This document shows, piece after piece, positions 33,331-41,484 of a stretch of DNA of 64,000 nucleotides (its first letter is position 1; every line of letters starts with the position of its first letter). The position numbers and the translations under genes were made by a program. The notes under the pieces were generated by a model, which was given only the letters and a program-made list of their open reading frames with translations, made no database searches and had not been told where the DNA came from. Location: contig NZ_JARADB010000001.1 of the NCBI RefSeq assembly GCF_028765165.1, forward strand, positions 1,488,001 through 1,552,000. The letters run 5' to 3'. This stretch comes from Paenibacillus sp. MAHUQ-63 (GTDB taxonomy: Bacteria > Bacillota > Bacilli > Paenibacillales > NBRC-103111).

Positions 33331-34239
33331 ATGATATACGCAACAACGGAGCGCAAATGGCTGCCGCTCTATGAGGCTTTGGCCAGCGAGGTGCGGCTGC
33401 ACATCCTGGAGCTGCTCGCGGTGCAGGAGATGAATGTGAAGGATCTTGCCGCAACGCTCGGTCTGAGCAGCGCCATTGTGACGATGCATGTCAAAAAGCT
33501 GGAAGCCGGAGGGCTCATTCGCACGGCCCTTGTGCGCAAACAAGGCGGCACGCACAAAATCTGCACCTTGGCCGCGGATAGCGTGCACTTACAGCTGCCG
33601 CAGCAGCAAAGCGAGCCGCAGCGCACGTTCGACGAAGTGTCCGTCCCCATCGGGCACTACACGCGCTTCGAGGTACAGCCTACGTGCGGTCTCGCCACAG
33701 CCGACCATGTGATCGGGCAGTACGATGATCCGCGCTATTTTCTCGAGCCTGAGCGGATGCATGCGAAGATCCTGTGGTTCGGGAGCGGCTTCGTGGAATA
33801 CCGCATCCCGAATTACGTGCTCCCCAGCCAAACGCTGGAGGAGATCGAGATTTCGCTGGAAATTGGCTCCGAAGCGCCGGGAGTTGCCGAGGATTGGCCG
33901 TCGGATATCCATTTCTACGTCAATGATACGCTGCTCGGCTATTGGACCAGTCCCGGCGATTCGGGGCAAGGCCGGGGCTTGTTAACCCCTGCTTGGTGGC
34001 CGGACTCTATCAACCAATACGGTTGGTTGAAAGTGATCCGGATCACCGAGCAGGGCACATTCCTTGACGGGCAGCGTCTGTCCGAAGTCACGATCAAGGA
34101 CATCCGCATGTCGCGCAACGAGTGGACACTGCGGCTTGAAGTGCCGGCGGATGCGGCGCATGTCGGCGGGCTGACCTTGTACGGTGAAAGCTTTGGCAAC
34201 TATAACCGGGATATCGTTTTTCGTACCTACCGCAGATAG
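33331..34239 (+). CDS. ArsR-type regulator with C-terminal ligand-sensing domain
   Basis: A 302-residue regulator. Residues about 8-85 form an ArsR-like winged helix (WLPLYEALASEVRLHILELLAVQEMNVKDLAATLGLSSAIVTMHVKKLEAGGLIRT). The remaining 200 residues are beta-rich (FEVQPTCGLATADHVIGQYDD; FGSGFVEYRIPNYV; EISLEIGSEAPG; SDIHFYVNDTLLGYWTSPGDSGQGRG) and may bind a sugar. No metal-binding cysteine pair of metal-sensing ArsR proteins is seen. ATG 33331 has AAGGAG 8 bp upstream. Divergence from abfA and shared repeats suggest it controls the arabinofuranosidase and itself. Confidence 0.85.
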   Translation: MIYATTERKWLPLYEALASEVRLHILELLAVQEMNVKDLAATLGLSSAIVTMHVKKLEAGGLIRTALVRKQGGTHKICTLAADSVHLQLPQQQSEPQRTFDEVSVPIGHYTRFEVQPTCGLATADHVIGQYDDPRYFLEPERMHAKILWFGSGFVEYRIPNYVLPSQTLEEIEISLEIGSEAPGVAEDWPSDIHFYVNDTLLGYWTSPGDSGQGRGLLTPAWWPDSINQYGWLKVIRITEQGTFLDGQRLSEVTIKDIRMSRNEWTLRLEVPADAAHVGGLTLYGESFGNYNRDIVFRTYRR

Positions 34240-34250
34240 AGAACGTGCTG

Positions 34251-34311
34251 TCCTGCGCATGCGCATGCGGGTGCGAGTGCGAGTGCGAATGCGAGTGCGG
34301 GCGCGAGTGCG
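34251..34311. repeat. Hexanucleotide microsatellite (GCGAGT-type)
   Basis: About ten degenerate 6-bp units (GCGCAT, GCGGGT, GCGAGT, GCGAAT, GCGGGC) begin about 12 bp after the regulator's stop codon. The position is like that of the tract after the flavodoxin gene. Confidence 0.8.
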
Positions 34312-34409
34312 GGACCTCCCCTCTTGGGCCATGTTATGTAAACTAAAAGTCATAACGGAAGGCGGCTTGCAATACAGTAAGGTAAATGACTGAGAGGGAG
34401 TTGAACCGT

Positions 34410-34649
34410 ATGCAAGAACAACAGGCGCCTGTGCTAAGTGTGAAGGATTGGATGATTACCATCCTTCTGCTCGCCATTCCGATCGTGAATATCGTGCTGC
34501 TGTTCGTATGGGCCTTCAGCAAAAGCGAAAACCCGACAAAATCGAACTACGCCAAAGCCAGCTTAATCTGGGCAGCGATCGGGCTTGTCATTTATCTCGT
34601 TTTCGTCGTCATCATCTTCGGCACGATGATGTCCAGTATGAATACATAG
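34410..34649 (+). CDS. Small two-helix membrane protein
   Basis: A 79-residue protein with two membrane helices, WMITILLLAIPIVNIVLLFVWAF and LIWAAIGLVIYLVFVVIIFGTMM, joined by a polar loop SKSENPTKSNYAKAS. The pattern recurs in small Firmicutes membrane proteins of unknown function. ATG 34410 has GAGGGAG 9 bp upstream. A strong terminator follows, so it is a single-gene unit. Confidence 0.75.
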   Translation: MQEQQAPVLSVKDWMITILLLAIPIVNIVLLFVWAFSKSENPTKSNYAKASLIWAAIGLVIYLVFVVIIFGTMMSSMNT

Positions 34650-34657
34650 TCTCCTGC

Positions 34658-34702
34658 AGCTATCCTCACTAAGCGGCTTATCCGCTGAGGATAGCTTTTT
34701 TT
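34658..34702 (+). terminator. Intrinsic terminator after the small membrane protein
   Basis: AGCTATCCTCA and TGAGGATAGCT form an 11-bp stem, with further GCGG/CCGC pairing in the loop, followed by seven T. Confidence 0.93.
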
Positions 34703-34771
34703 GGCGTTTCCCCATAAATGTCGTTCTTTCGAAGTATGCTATACTGTAAAAAAAGAAAAGGAGCCCTCGAA

Positions 34772-35968
34772 ATGCCTGCACCCTTACATTGGAAGAAGTC
34801 ATTATGGATCTTATGGGGGGCTAACTTTTCCATCATGTGCGGGATGAATCTGATCCTTCCGTTCCTGCCGCTCTACGTGGAAGAACTGGGCGTTCACGAC
34901 GTAGGGGAAATCGTCAGGTGGACAGGCTGGATCGTCGCCGCCCAATTCATTACCTCGTTCCTCACGCAGCCCCTATGGGGAGCTATCGCGGACCGGCGTG
35001 GCCGCAAAATCATGCTGCTTCGCGCCGGCTTCGGCATGGCGGTCGTGACCGCCTTGATGGGAATTGTCACGGATCCGTGGCAGCTGCTCGCCTTGCGGCT
35101 GTTGAACGGATTCTTCTCCGGGTTCATCTCGATGGCCGTCTCTCTGCAAGCTTCGCTGACACCGGCGGAGCATTCCGGCAAATCGCTCGGCACGCTGCAG
35201 ACGGGATCGATTGCCGGTTCGCTGATCGGCCCGCTAGTCGGGGGCTTGCTGGCCAGTATTATCGGCTACAGCCATGTGTTCTTCATCACCGGCGCTCTCA
35301 TGCTCTGCGCCAGCCTGATTGTGATGATTTTCATACGTGAGGAGCGCAAGGCCCCTGCCCCGAAAAAAACAAAGCAGCGCACCGAATGGCGGCTGTTCCG
35401 GCCCCTGCTCCCTGTCTTCGCGGCATCCTTGATCATGCAAGTCGGGATGATGAGCATCGAGCCGATCGTGACCGTATATGCGAAGAACATCTACACCGGG
35501 AGCCATCTGGAGCTGCTCTCCGGCTTGGTCGTTGCGATTACGGGCATCGCCAACTTGTTCGGCGCCCCTTCCCTCGGACGTCTCGGCGATCGGATCGGTC
35601 AGCGCAAAACGCTCGTCATCGCGCTCTGTATGGCGGCACTCGCTTTCATTCCGCAGGCTTTCGCAACAGGCATCACAATGCTTCTGGTCGGAAGATTCCT
35701 GCTGGGACTGTTCATCGGCGGCATGATTCCGTCCCTCAACGTGCTGGTCAGAAAGCTCGCCCCGACGCAGATTCAAGGGACTGCCTACGGCTTTAACACC
35801 TCGTCGCTGTTTCTCGGCAACCTGTTGGGGCCGCTGCTCGGCAGTCACCTTGCCGCTGAGTTCGGGTTCAGGTCCGTGTTCATCGTCACGATGAGTATAT
35901 TGCTGCTGAGCGCCGTATTTGTCTACTTCAACCGCAGCTTGGAGGGTTCGAGAACAGCCCCTACATAG
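34772..35968 (+). CDS. MFS efflux transporter (MdtG/NorA-like)
   Basis: A 398-residue major-facilitator protein with 12 predicted helices. The loop between helices 2 and 3 carries GAIADRRGRKIMLLRA, motif A, with a copy GRLGDRIGQRKTLVIAL in the second half; motif C-like GSIAGSLIGPLVGGLLA points to a drug/H+ antiporter. It should act as a drug or metabolite exporter; the substrate is unknown. ATG 34772 has AAGGAG 8 bp upstream. The AIM24-family gene follows by 33 bp in the same direction. Confidence 0.88.
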   Translation: MPAPLHWKKSLWILWGANFSIMCGMNLILPFLPLYVEELGVHDVGEIVRWTGWIVAAQFITSFLTQPLWGAIADRRGRKIMLLRAGFGMAVVTALMGIVTDPWQLLALRLLNGFFSGFISMAVSLQASLTPAEHSGKSLGTLQTGSIAGSLIGPLVGGLLASIIGYSHVFFITGALMLCASLIVMIFIREERKAPAPKKTKQRTEWRLFRPLLPVFAASLIMQVGMMSIEPIVTVYAKNIYTGSHLELLSGLVVAITGIANLFGAPSLGRLGDRIGQRKTLVIALCMAALAFIPQAFATGITMLLVGRFLLGLFIGGMIPSLNVLVRKLAPTQIQGTAYGFNTSSLFLGNLLGPLLGSHLAAEFGFRSVFIVTMSILLLSAVFVYFNRSLEGSRTAPT

Positions 35969-36001
35969 CCAATTATCTAATCTACTTATGGAGGACATTT
36001 C

Positions 36002-36682
36002 ATGAAACACGAAATTTTGTATAAAGGTGCATTTCCCATGCTGCGCGTGGAGCTGGAAGCCGGTGAGAACATCAAAGCCGAAGCCGGAGCCATGGTCTCC
36101 ATGTCGCCGAATATCGAGCTGAAGGGCACCGTGGACGGCGGCATCATGCGCGGGCTGGGCCGGATGCTGAGCGGCGAGAAATTTTTCTTCCAGGAGCTGA
36201 CGCCGACTCGGGGGTCTGGCGAAGTCTTACTGGCTCCGGCCGTCATCGGCGATATCGAGGCTGTGGAGCTGGACGGATCGTACAAGCTTTATGTACAAAA
36301 GGACGGCTTCCTTGCCGGAACCTCAGGCATTCAGGTGAATACGAAAATGCAAAATCTCATGAGCGGCTTCATGTCCGGTGAAGGCTTCTTCATTGTGGAG
36401 ATTAGCGGCAGAGGCACGGTCTTCCTCTCCTCTTACGGCGCAATTCATGCCATCAATCTTGCGCCCGGGCAAGAGGTTGTCATCGACAACGGGCATCTTG
36501 TCGCTTGGCCGGATTATACCGCGTATACGATCGAGAAAGCCTCGAAAGGCTGGCTCTCCAGCTTTACGAGCGGCGAAGGCGTCGTCTGCCGGTTCCGCGG
36601 CGAGGGCGTCGTGCTCATTCAGACGCGCAATCCGCAGAGCTTCGGCGGGTGGCTGAAGCAGTTCATTCCGGGCAGCAGATAA
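36002..36682 (+). CDS. AIM24 family protein (TIGR00266 type)
   Basis: A 226-residue, beta-rich, soluble protein of the AIM24 family, whose bacterial role is unknown. Motifs include ELEAGENIKAEAGAMVSMSPNIELKG at the start, GIMRGLGRMLSGEKFFFQELT, GEGFFIVEISGRGTVFLSSYGAI and VIDNGHLVAWPDYTAYTIEKASKG, with LIQTRNPQSFGGWLKQFIPG at the end. The double-stranded beta-helix-like pattern and length fit. GGAGG lies 7 bp upstream. Confidence 0.92.
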   Translation: MKHEILYKGAFPMLRVELEAGENIKAEAGAMVSMSPNIELKGTVDGGIMRGLGRMLSGEKFFFQELTPTRGSGEVLLAPAVIGDIEAVELDGSYKLYVQKDGFLAGTSGIQVNTKMQNLMSGFMSGEGFFIVEISGRGTVFLSSYGAIHAINLAPGQEVVIDNGHLVAWPDYTAYTIEKASKGWLSSFTSGEGVVCRFRGEGVVLIQTRNPQSFGGWLKQFIPGSR

Positions 36683-36693
36683 GGAGCTGCTCG

Positions 36694-36830
36694 CCCGTTA
36701 ATTCGTCCCCTTTCCGCGTGAACCGCGGGATGGGCCGATTAACGGGAGTTTTTCCTGTTACTCATCATTCGAGGCCCATCGGGCTACATTTAACAGGAGA
36801 ATTTCCCGCTACGGGCGAGACTCTCGTGAA
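36694..36830. repeat. Hairpin-rich intergenic repeat, copy A
   Basis: About 137 bp, nearly identical to copy B at 37001-37140. It contains two potential hairpins: CCCGTTAAT pairing with GATTAACGGG, and TCCTGTTA pairing with TAACAGGA. It ends GGGCGAGACTCTCGT. It lies downstream of the AIM24-family gene. Confidence 0.85.
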
Positions 36831-37000
36831 GGGTGGCCAGTTTTCTCGTTCTCGCCCTAGACAGAACTAGAATTACCACTGTATGGGAGAGACTCCTGTA
36901 AAGGGAGGCTTGTTATCTCATTCTCCTGCAGGGCGTAACTGGAATTTCTCCCGTTATTCCCGACAATATTAGCCCAGTTCTACGAATAAAGGGAATTCCT
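36831..37000. repeat. Degenerate sequence between the two hairpin repeats
   Basis: No gene. It contains fragments resembling the flanking repeats: a TATGGGAGAGACTCCTGTAA block near 36882, GAATTTCTCCCGTTATTCCC near 36942 and TCTCGCCCTAG near 36849 that can pair with the end of copy A. It may be a third, decayed copy. Confidence 0.5.
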
Positions 37001-37140
37001 CCCGTTAATTCTTCCCTTTTCCGCGTAAAGACAGCGAATACGGGCCGATTAACGGGAGTTTTTCCTGTTACTCGCCATTCGAGGCCCCATCAGGCTTCAT
37101 TTAACAGGAGAATTTCCCGCTATGGGCGAGACTCTCGTTG
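37001..37140. repeat. Hairpin-rich intergenic repeat, copy B
   Basis: 140 bp, starting 307 bp after copy A and in the same orientation. The two hairpin arms and the final GGGCGAGACTCTCGTTGAG block are conserved, while the loops differ most (for example ACAGCGAATACGGGCC versus ACCGCGGGATGGGCC). It ends about 130 bp before the IclR-type gene. Confidence 0.85.
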
Positions 37141-37268
37141 AGCGAGACACACTTCGTAGTGACTCCCCTGTTTTCCCCCTCGTCATTTGCCAAAAATTAT
37201 GCTATGATGGTTCCAATACATAAACTCGGTTTTCTATAATAAACCACCGACATCTAGGAGGCCCCCGA

Positions 37269-38018
37269 TTGGACGATAAATACCGCGTTCCAGCCATTGA
37301 ACGCGCACACCTGATCCTGAAAGAAATCGCCGGCCAGCCAGGCAAGCTGAAGCTCATCGATATCTCGCGCGCGCTCCAAATCAACAAGAGCTCGATGTAC
37401 TCCCTGCTGCTGACGCTGGAGAATCTCGGGTGGATCGAAAAGGAAGCCGGCGAAACATACCGCCTCGGACGCGAGCTTTCACGGCTCGGACATGCGGCTA
37501 ACCAGCACCGCGACCTGAACGAGTCCTTCCACAAAGAGGCGTCCTTAACGAAGCTTAGGCTCGGGGAGTCGCTCCAGTTAGCCAAATTGGACGGCAATGA
37601 AGTACTCTACCTCGCCAAAGAGGAAGCGCTTACACCTGTCCGGCTGGCTTCCGGACCCGGCATGCGCCTGCCCGCACACGCCACTGCGCTCGGCAAGGTC
37701 ATGCTCGCCGGTCTCACGGATGAGGAGCTCGACTCGCTGTACACGAAGGAGCAGGAGCCTTTTCCTCAGCTCACCGCGCATTCCATCACGACGCTGCAGG
37801 CGCTGAGAAGCTCTCTGGAACAAATCCGCAAGCAAGGCTATGCGCTGGATCTGGAGGAAGCCGTCCTCGGCTTCAGTTGTGCGGCCGCTCCGATTCGCAA
37901 TGCGCAAGGGAACGTAATCGCCGCTGTCAGCTGCTCCATGATGTTGCCTCAGTGGGAACAGAAGAAGCAGATCTGTATAGATGAAGTATGCAAGCTGGCT
38001 CAACAATTATCCGAATAG
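37269..38018 (+). CDS. IclR family transcriptional regulator
   Basis: A 249-residue regulator. The winged helix is at residues about 8-65 (AIERAHLILKEIAGQPGKLKLIDISRALQINKSSMYSLLLTLENLGWIEKEA) and the GAF-like effector domain covers the rest (LAKLDGNEVLYLAKEEALTPVRLASGPGMRLPAHATALGKVMLAGL; GYALDLEEAVLGFSCAAAPIRN). The start is TTG 37269, with GGAGG 7 bp upstream and no ATG nearby. An SDR and an FAH-family gene follow closely in the same direction, so it probably controls them in response to their substrate. Confidence 0.9.
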   Translation: MDDKYRVPAIERAHLILKEIAGQPGKLKLIDISRALQINKSSMYSLLLTLENLGWIEKEAGETYRLGRELSRLGHAANQHRDLNESFHKEASLTKLRLGESLQLAKLDGNEVLYLAKEEALTPVRLASGPGMRLPAHATALGKVMLAGLTDEELDSLYTKEQEPFPQLTAHSITTLQALRSSLEQIRKQGYALDLEEAVLGFSCAAAPIRNAQGNVIAAVSCSMMLPQWEQKKQICIDEVCKLAQQLSE

Positions 38019-38034
38019 CAAAGGGGAATTGAAC

Positions 38035-38808
38035 ATGCGATTGCAAGGCAAAGTCATTCTCATCACAGGCGCTGCTTCCGGTATCGGCAAAAGCACGGCT
38101 CTCTTATTCGGGCGGGAAGGCGCCCAGGTCATCGTGAACGACCTCGACGAAGCGAAGGGGATCGAGACGGTGAACGCCATCACCGAAGCCGGCGGAACGG
38201 CCCGCTTCATCCGGGCGGATGTGACCCACTCCGATTCCGTCCAGGCGATGGTTGAGCAGATCATCCAGGAGTTCGGCCGGATCGATGTGCTCTTCAACAA
38301 CGCCGGCATCAGCGGTGTCGGTGCGCTGCATGAGCTGGAGCCGGACGCTTGGGACCGCATCATGAGCATTAACGTGAAGGGCGTATTCCTTCCGTCCAAG
38401 CACGTTCTTCCCCATATGATGGCACGCCAGTCAGGGTCTATCATTAATATGTCTTCCTGCATCGCCGAAATCGGACTGGCCCGCCGCGCCTCCTACGCCG
38501 CAACCAAAGGCGCCGTGCTGGCCCTCACCAAATCCATGCAGGTGGATTATGCCCCCTACGGCATCCGGGTGAACGCCTTGCTGCCGGGAACGATTATGAC
38601 GCCGTTCGTGGAGAATTATCTTCGCACGTCGTATGACGATCCGGAAGCGGCCATCGCATCGCTCAAAACCCGGCAGCTGAGCAACGAGTTGGGTCGCCCG
38701 GATGACGTGGCTTTAGCCGCATTGTTCCTGGCCTCCGACGATTCCAAATTCATGATGGGCTCACCGCTGTATATTGACGGAGGCGTCGTGTTCGGCAAGA
38801 ACGCCTAA
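38035..38808 (+). CDS. Short-chain dehydrogenase/reductase
   Basis: A 257-residue NAD(P)-dependent oxidoreductase. The cofactor motif TGAASGIGKS is at residues 12-21, the NNAGISG motif lies near 90, and the catalytic Ser (MSS) and YAATK are near 140 and 155. Acidic Asp in IVNDLDEAKG suggests NAD rather than NADP. It starts 16 bp after the IclR gene and is followed by an FAH hydrolase; such pairs occur in the non-phosphorylating degradation of L-rhamnonate or L-fuconate (2-keto-3-deoxy acid oxidation, then hydrolysis of the diketo acid). That assignment is inferred from context only. Confidence 0.88.
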   Translation: MRLQGKVILITGAASGIGKSTALLFGREGAQVIVNDLDEAKGIETVNAITEAGGTARFIRADVTHSDSVQAMVEQIIQEFGRIDVLFNNAGISGVGALHELEPDAWDRIMSINVKGVFLPSKHVLPHMMARQSGSIINMSSCIAEIGLARRASYAATKGAVLALTKSMQVDYAPYGIRVNALLPGTIMTPFVENYLRTSYDDPEAAIASLKTRQLSNELGRPDDVALAALFLASDDSKFMMGSPLYIDGGVVFGKNA

Positions 38809-38870
38809 CGGCGAGATGAAGTTATCCACAGCTATTATTGAATTTTATATAATCATTAGGAGGCTCCCAC

Positions 38871-39770
38871 ATGAAATTGCTCACATTCCATCAAAACGAA
38901 ACTTTAGCGCTCGGCGTGCTGACCGATCAGGGTGTGCTGGACGTCGCCGGCGCCGTTCGCCGCTTCAATCCCGCTTTCGCTGTACCCGCCAATGTGCACG
39001 AAGCGATTCAAGGCGGAGCAGCAGCGACGGAAGCGCTGCGCCAGCTCGTCAACCTTGCGTTGGAAAGCGCTGACCGCGCGGACCTTCTCCTCAGCGAATC
39101 GTCTGTCACCTACGGTCCTTGCGTAACGGATCCCGGCAAAATCATTTGCGTCGGCCTGAACTATCGCAAGCATGCGGAAGAAACGAATGCGCCGATTCCG
39201 CAGTATCCGATTCTTTTTAATAAATTCAACAATACGCTTACAGGTCATGGGCATGATATCGCCCTTCCGCGCGTCACCAAAGAAGTCGACTATGAGGCTG
39301 AACTCGTCATCGTCATCGGCAAGCAGGCCAAATATATTTCCAAAGAGGACGCTCTGGACCATGTTTATGGCTACTGCTGCGTGAACGACCTGTCTGCCCG
39401 CGATCTGCAGATGCGTACGGCGCAGTGGCTGCTGGGCAAATCATGCGATGATTTCAGCCCGCTCGGACCTTACCTGGTTACGGCGGACGAGGTCGGCAAC
39501 CCGAACGACTTGAGCATTTCGACCACCGTCAACGGCAAGGTGCGCCAAAACTCGAACACGGCGGATATGATTTTCCACTGCGACGAGATTGTCAGCTACA
39601 TTTCGCAGCATATGACACTGTATCCGGGAGACATTATTCTCACGGGAACGCCGGAAGGCGTCGTGCTCGGAGATCCGGTGGACAAACGCGTGTACCTGCA
39701 GAACGGCGATACCGTGACGATTACTATCGAGAAGCTTGGCAGCTTAACGAACCGCATGGTCAGCGAGTAA
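38871..39770 (+). CDS. Fumarylacetoacetate hydrolase family protein
   Basis: A 299-residue metal-dependent C-C hydrolase. The catalytic half starts with GKIICVGLNYRKHAEETNAPIP, and the metal ligands sit in VDYEAELVIVIG (two Glu) and CCVNDLSARDLQ (Asp). GDIILTGTPEGVVLGDP is the C-terminal family signature. Members split acylpyruvates, including 2,4-diketo-3-deoxy-sugar acids. It is 62 bp after the SDR gene, with GGAGG 8 bp upstream, and ends at a bidirectional terminator. The substrate is unproven. Confidence 0.92.
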   Translation: MKLLTFHQNETLALGVLTDQGVLDVAGAVRRFNPAFAVPANVHEAIQGGAAATEALRQLVNLALESADRADLLLSESSVTYGPCVTDPGKIICVGLNYRKHAEETNAPIPQYPILFNKFNNTLTGHGHDIALPRVTKEVDYEAELVIVIGKQAKYISKEDALDHVYGYCCVNDLSARDLQMRTAQWLLGKSCDDFSPLGPYLVTADEVGNPNDLSISTTVNGKVRQNSNTADMIFHCDEIVSYISQHMTLYPGDIILTGTPEGVVLGDPVDKRVYLQNGDTVTITIEKLGSLTNRMVSE

Positions 39771-39787
39771 ACCGCCAGCCAATGAAT

Positions 39788-39832
39788 AAACGGGTTGAGA
39801 ATTCGCATGGTCTGCGTTTTCTCAACCCGTTT
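39788..39832. terminator. Bidirectional terminator between the FAH gene and the phn operon
   Basis: AAACGGGTTGAGAA and TTCTCAACCCGTTT form a 14-bp perfect stem, with A-rich and T-rich flanks. It lies between converging transcription units. Confidence 0.9.
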
Positions 39833-39835
39833 GCA

Positions 39836-40699
39836 TTAGTTATGGACTCGCAATTTCCTCTTAATCCCCGAAGCCGCGATCTCGAGCAGGATGGCAAAGC
39901 CCAAGATGAAGTACGTGATAGCGCCAATCTCCCTGACATCGTAATAGAACGAACTCGCCATAAACATGTCATAACCGATTCCCCCTGCTCCGGCTGCCGC
40001 CCCCATCGCGACGGCGACGGCGAAATTGATTTCGAAGCGCATGAAAGTCCATGAAATCAAATAGGAGGCCGAGGAAGGGAGGACAGCTTGGAAAACGATT
40101 TGCCACCAGTTCGCCCCGCTCGCCTTCAGTGCTTCAATCGTACCTTGATCCAATTCTTCGAAGGATTCCGAGTAAGCCTTCACGAGATAGCTGATGGAGT
40201 GGAACGTCATCCCGATGACGGCCGCAACGCTGCCTAGCCCCGCCGCAACCGCAAAAATCAACACCCATAACACCGTAGGAACCGCCCGAATAAAGGCGAC
40301 GGCACCCTTAATCACGACCGACAGCCGCGGATGGGATAAATTCCGTGCCGCCAGTAAGCCTAGGTACAGGGCGATCACTGCGCCGAACAATGTCGTCAGA
40401 AACGCCAGCCCTAGAGTAATGGCAATCTGACCGAGCGCCTCGACGAACGTGAAGTGGGTTAACCTTGGCTGGAGGAACATCGTTCTGACCGTCTGCAGGG
40501 TCGAAGACACGGCCTCCCCAAGCTGCACGCCCTTGTAGTCGAACGTTGCAAAGCCGTATAGCGTCAACGCTGCCAAAGCGCCCAGTGTAAGCCGAATCAC
40601 GATCTTTTGCTTATTCATCACTCGCGTCCGCGTGCCGAATACCGCATCCTGACCGCTGCCCTTGTCATAGACGGCCCTTACGGTTTCATGTAAATCCAT
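39836..40699 (-). CDS. phnE: Phosphonate ABC transporter permease PhnE (second)
   Basis: A 287-residue permease with an N-terminal helix and about five more. It carries AVAAGLGSVAAVIGMTFHSISYLVKAYSESFEELDQGTIEALKASGANWWQIVFQAVLP, the PhnE EAA loop with E...D.GTIEALKASGA. It is the last gene of the operon. Its start codon overlaps the stop of the first phnE by one base. Two PhnE paralogues probably form a heterodimer, a common arrangement in Gram-positive phn operons. Confidence 0.93.
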   Translation of the reverse strand: MDLHETVRAVYDKGSGQDAVFGTRTRVMNKQKIVIRLTLGALAALTLYGFATFDYKGVQLGEAVSSTLQTVRTMFLQPRLTHFTFVEALGQIAITLGLAFLTTLFGAVIALYLGLLAARNLSHPRLSVVIKGAVAFIRAVPTVLWVLIFAVAAGLGSVAAVIGMTFHSISYLVKAYSESFEELDQGTIEALKASGANWWQIVFQAVLPSSASYLISWTFMRFEINFAVAVAMGAAAGAGGIGYDMFMASSFYYDVREIGAITYFILGFAILLEIAASGIKRKLRVHN

Positions 40700-41484
40700 T
40701 ACAAGATCACCTTCCTGACATAGTTGGAGACGGCTTCGATGCAGAAGATTGCAACGACGATGACGATAACGACTAAGGAGGCGGCGCTATAATTTAGACT
40801 TTTGTAATATAAGCTGAAGAGAAATCCGATTCCGGTACCGGTCAAAATGCCGATCAATGTGGCGTGGCGGATGTTGGTCTCCACCATGAACAGCATCCAG
40901 CTAAGCAGCTGGGGCATGCTCGAAGGGATGACCGATTGGAAAATGATCGTAAAGTAGCTGGCCCCCGTCGCTTTCAGCGCTTCAACGGAGGAGGAGCTGA
41001 CTTCGTCGATCGACTCCATGAAGGCGCGCGTCAAGAACCCGAAGGAGCCGAAGAAGAGGGCAAAATACCCGGTCAGTACATTTTGGCCGAAGGAGATGAG
41101 CAGAATCATCGACCATGCGGCAACATCGATATTGCGGAACAATGTAGCGATAGAGCGGCTTACAAAGCTGAAGACGCCCCCCACTCCGGTCGTATGGGAG
41201 CCTAGGATAGCGAATAACATTGCGAACACGGCGGCCGCCGTCGTGGCGGCAATTGAGACGAGCAGCGTCTCCGTCAGGGAGCCGACGATATCGGAAAGTT
41301 TGCCCATCGCTTTCTCAGTCGGGTAAAAATTGCTTGCCGCCCACTGCGCCGCTTTCGGTATGGACGTAAAGCCCTTCACCACATCATAGTCCGTGATGAT
41401 CATCGTAGCTAGCGTAACGGCCAGCAGCAAGAGGCAAAAGGCCAGCGTATTCATCCGTTTGCGGAGGAAGAAGGTATCAGGCAT
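40699..41484 (-). CDS. phnE: Phosphonate ABC transporter permease PhnE (first)
   Basis: A 261-residue inner-membrane permease with about six helices. The EAA loop FGFLTRAFMESIDEVSSSSVEALKATGASYFTIIFQSVIPSSMPQLLSWM matches PhnE. It overlaps the phnC end by 8 bp, with GGAGG 6 bp before the ATG inside phnC. It is about 25% shorter in its N-terminal extension than the second PhnE, and the two are clearly diverged. Confidence 0.93.
   Translation of the reverse strand: MPDTFFLRKRMNTLAFCLLLLAVTLATMIITDYDVVKGFTSIPKAAQWAASNFYPTEKAMGKLSDIVGSLTETLLVSIAATTAAAVFAMLFAILGSHTTGVGGVFSFVSRSIATLFRNIDVAAWSMILLISFGQNVLTGYFALFFGSFGFLTRAFMESIDEVSSSSVEALKATGASYFTIIFQSVIPSSMPQLLSWMLFMVETNIRHATLIGILTGTGIGFLFSLYYKSLNYSAASLVVIVIVVAIFCIEAVSNYVRKVIL

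Noticed and set aside
35234..36010. A 258-codon minus-strand open frame
   Set aside because: It lies antisense to the MFS transporter; its translation is a His/Gln/Glu-rich shadow without hydrophobic order.
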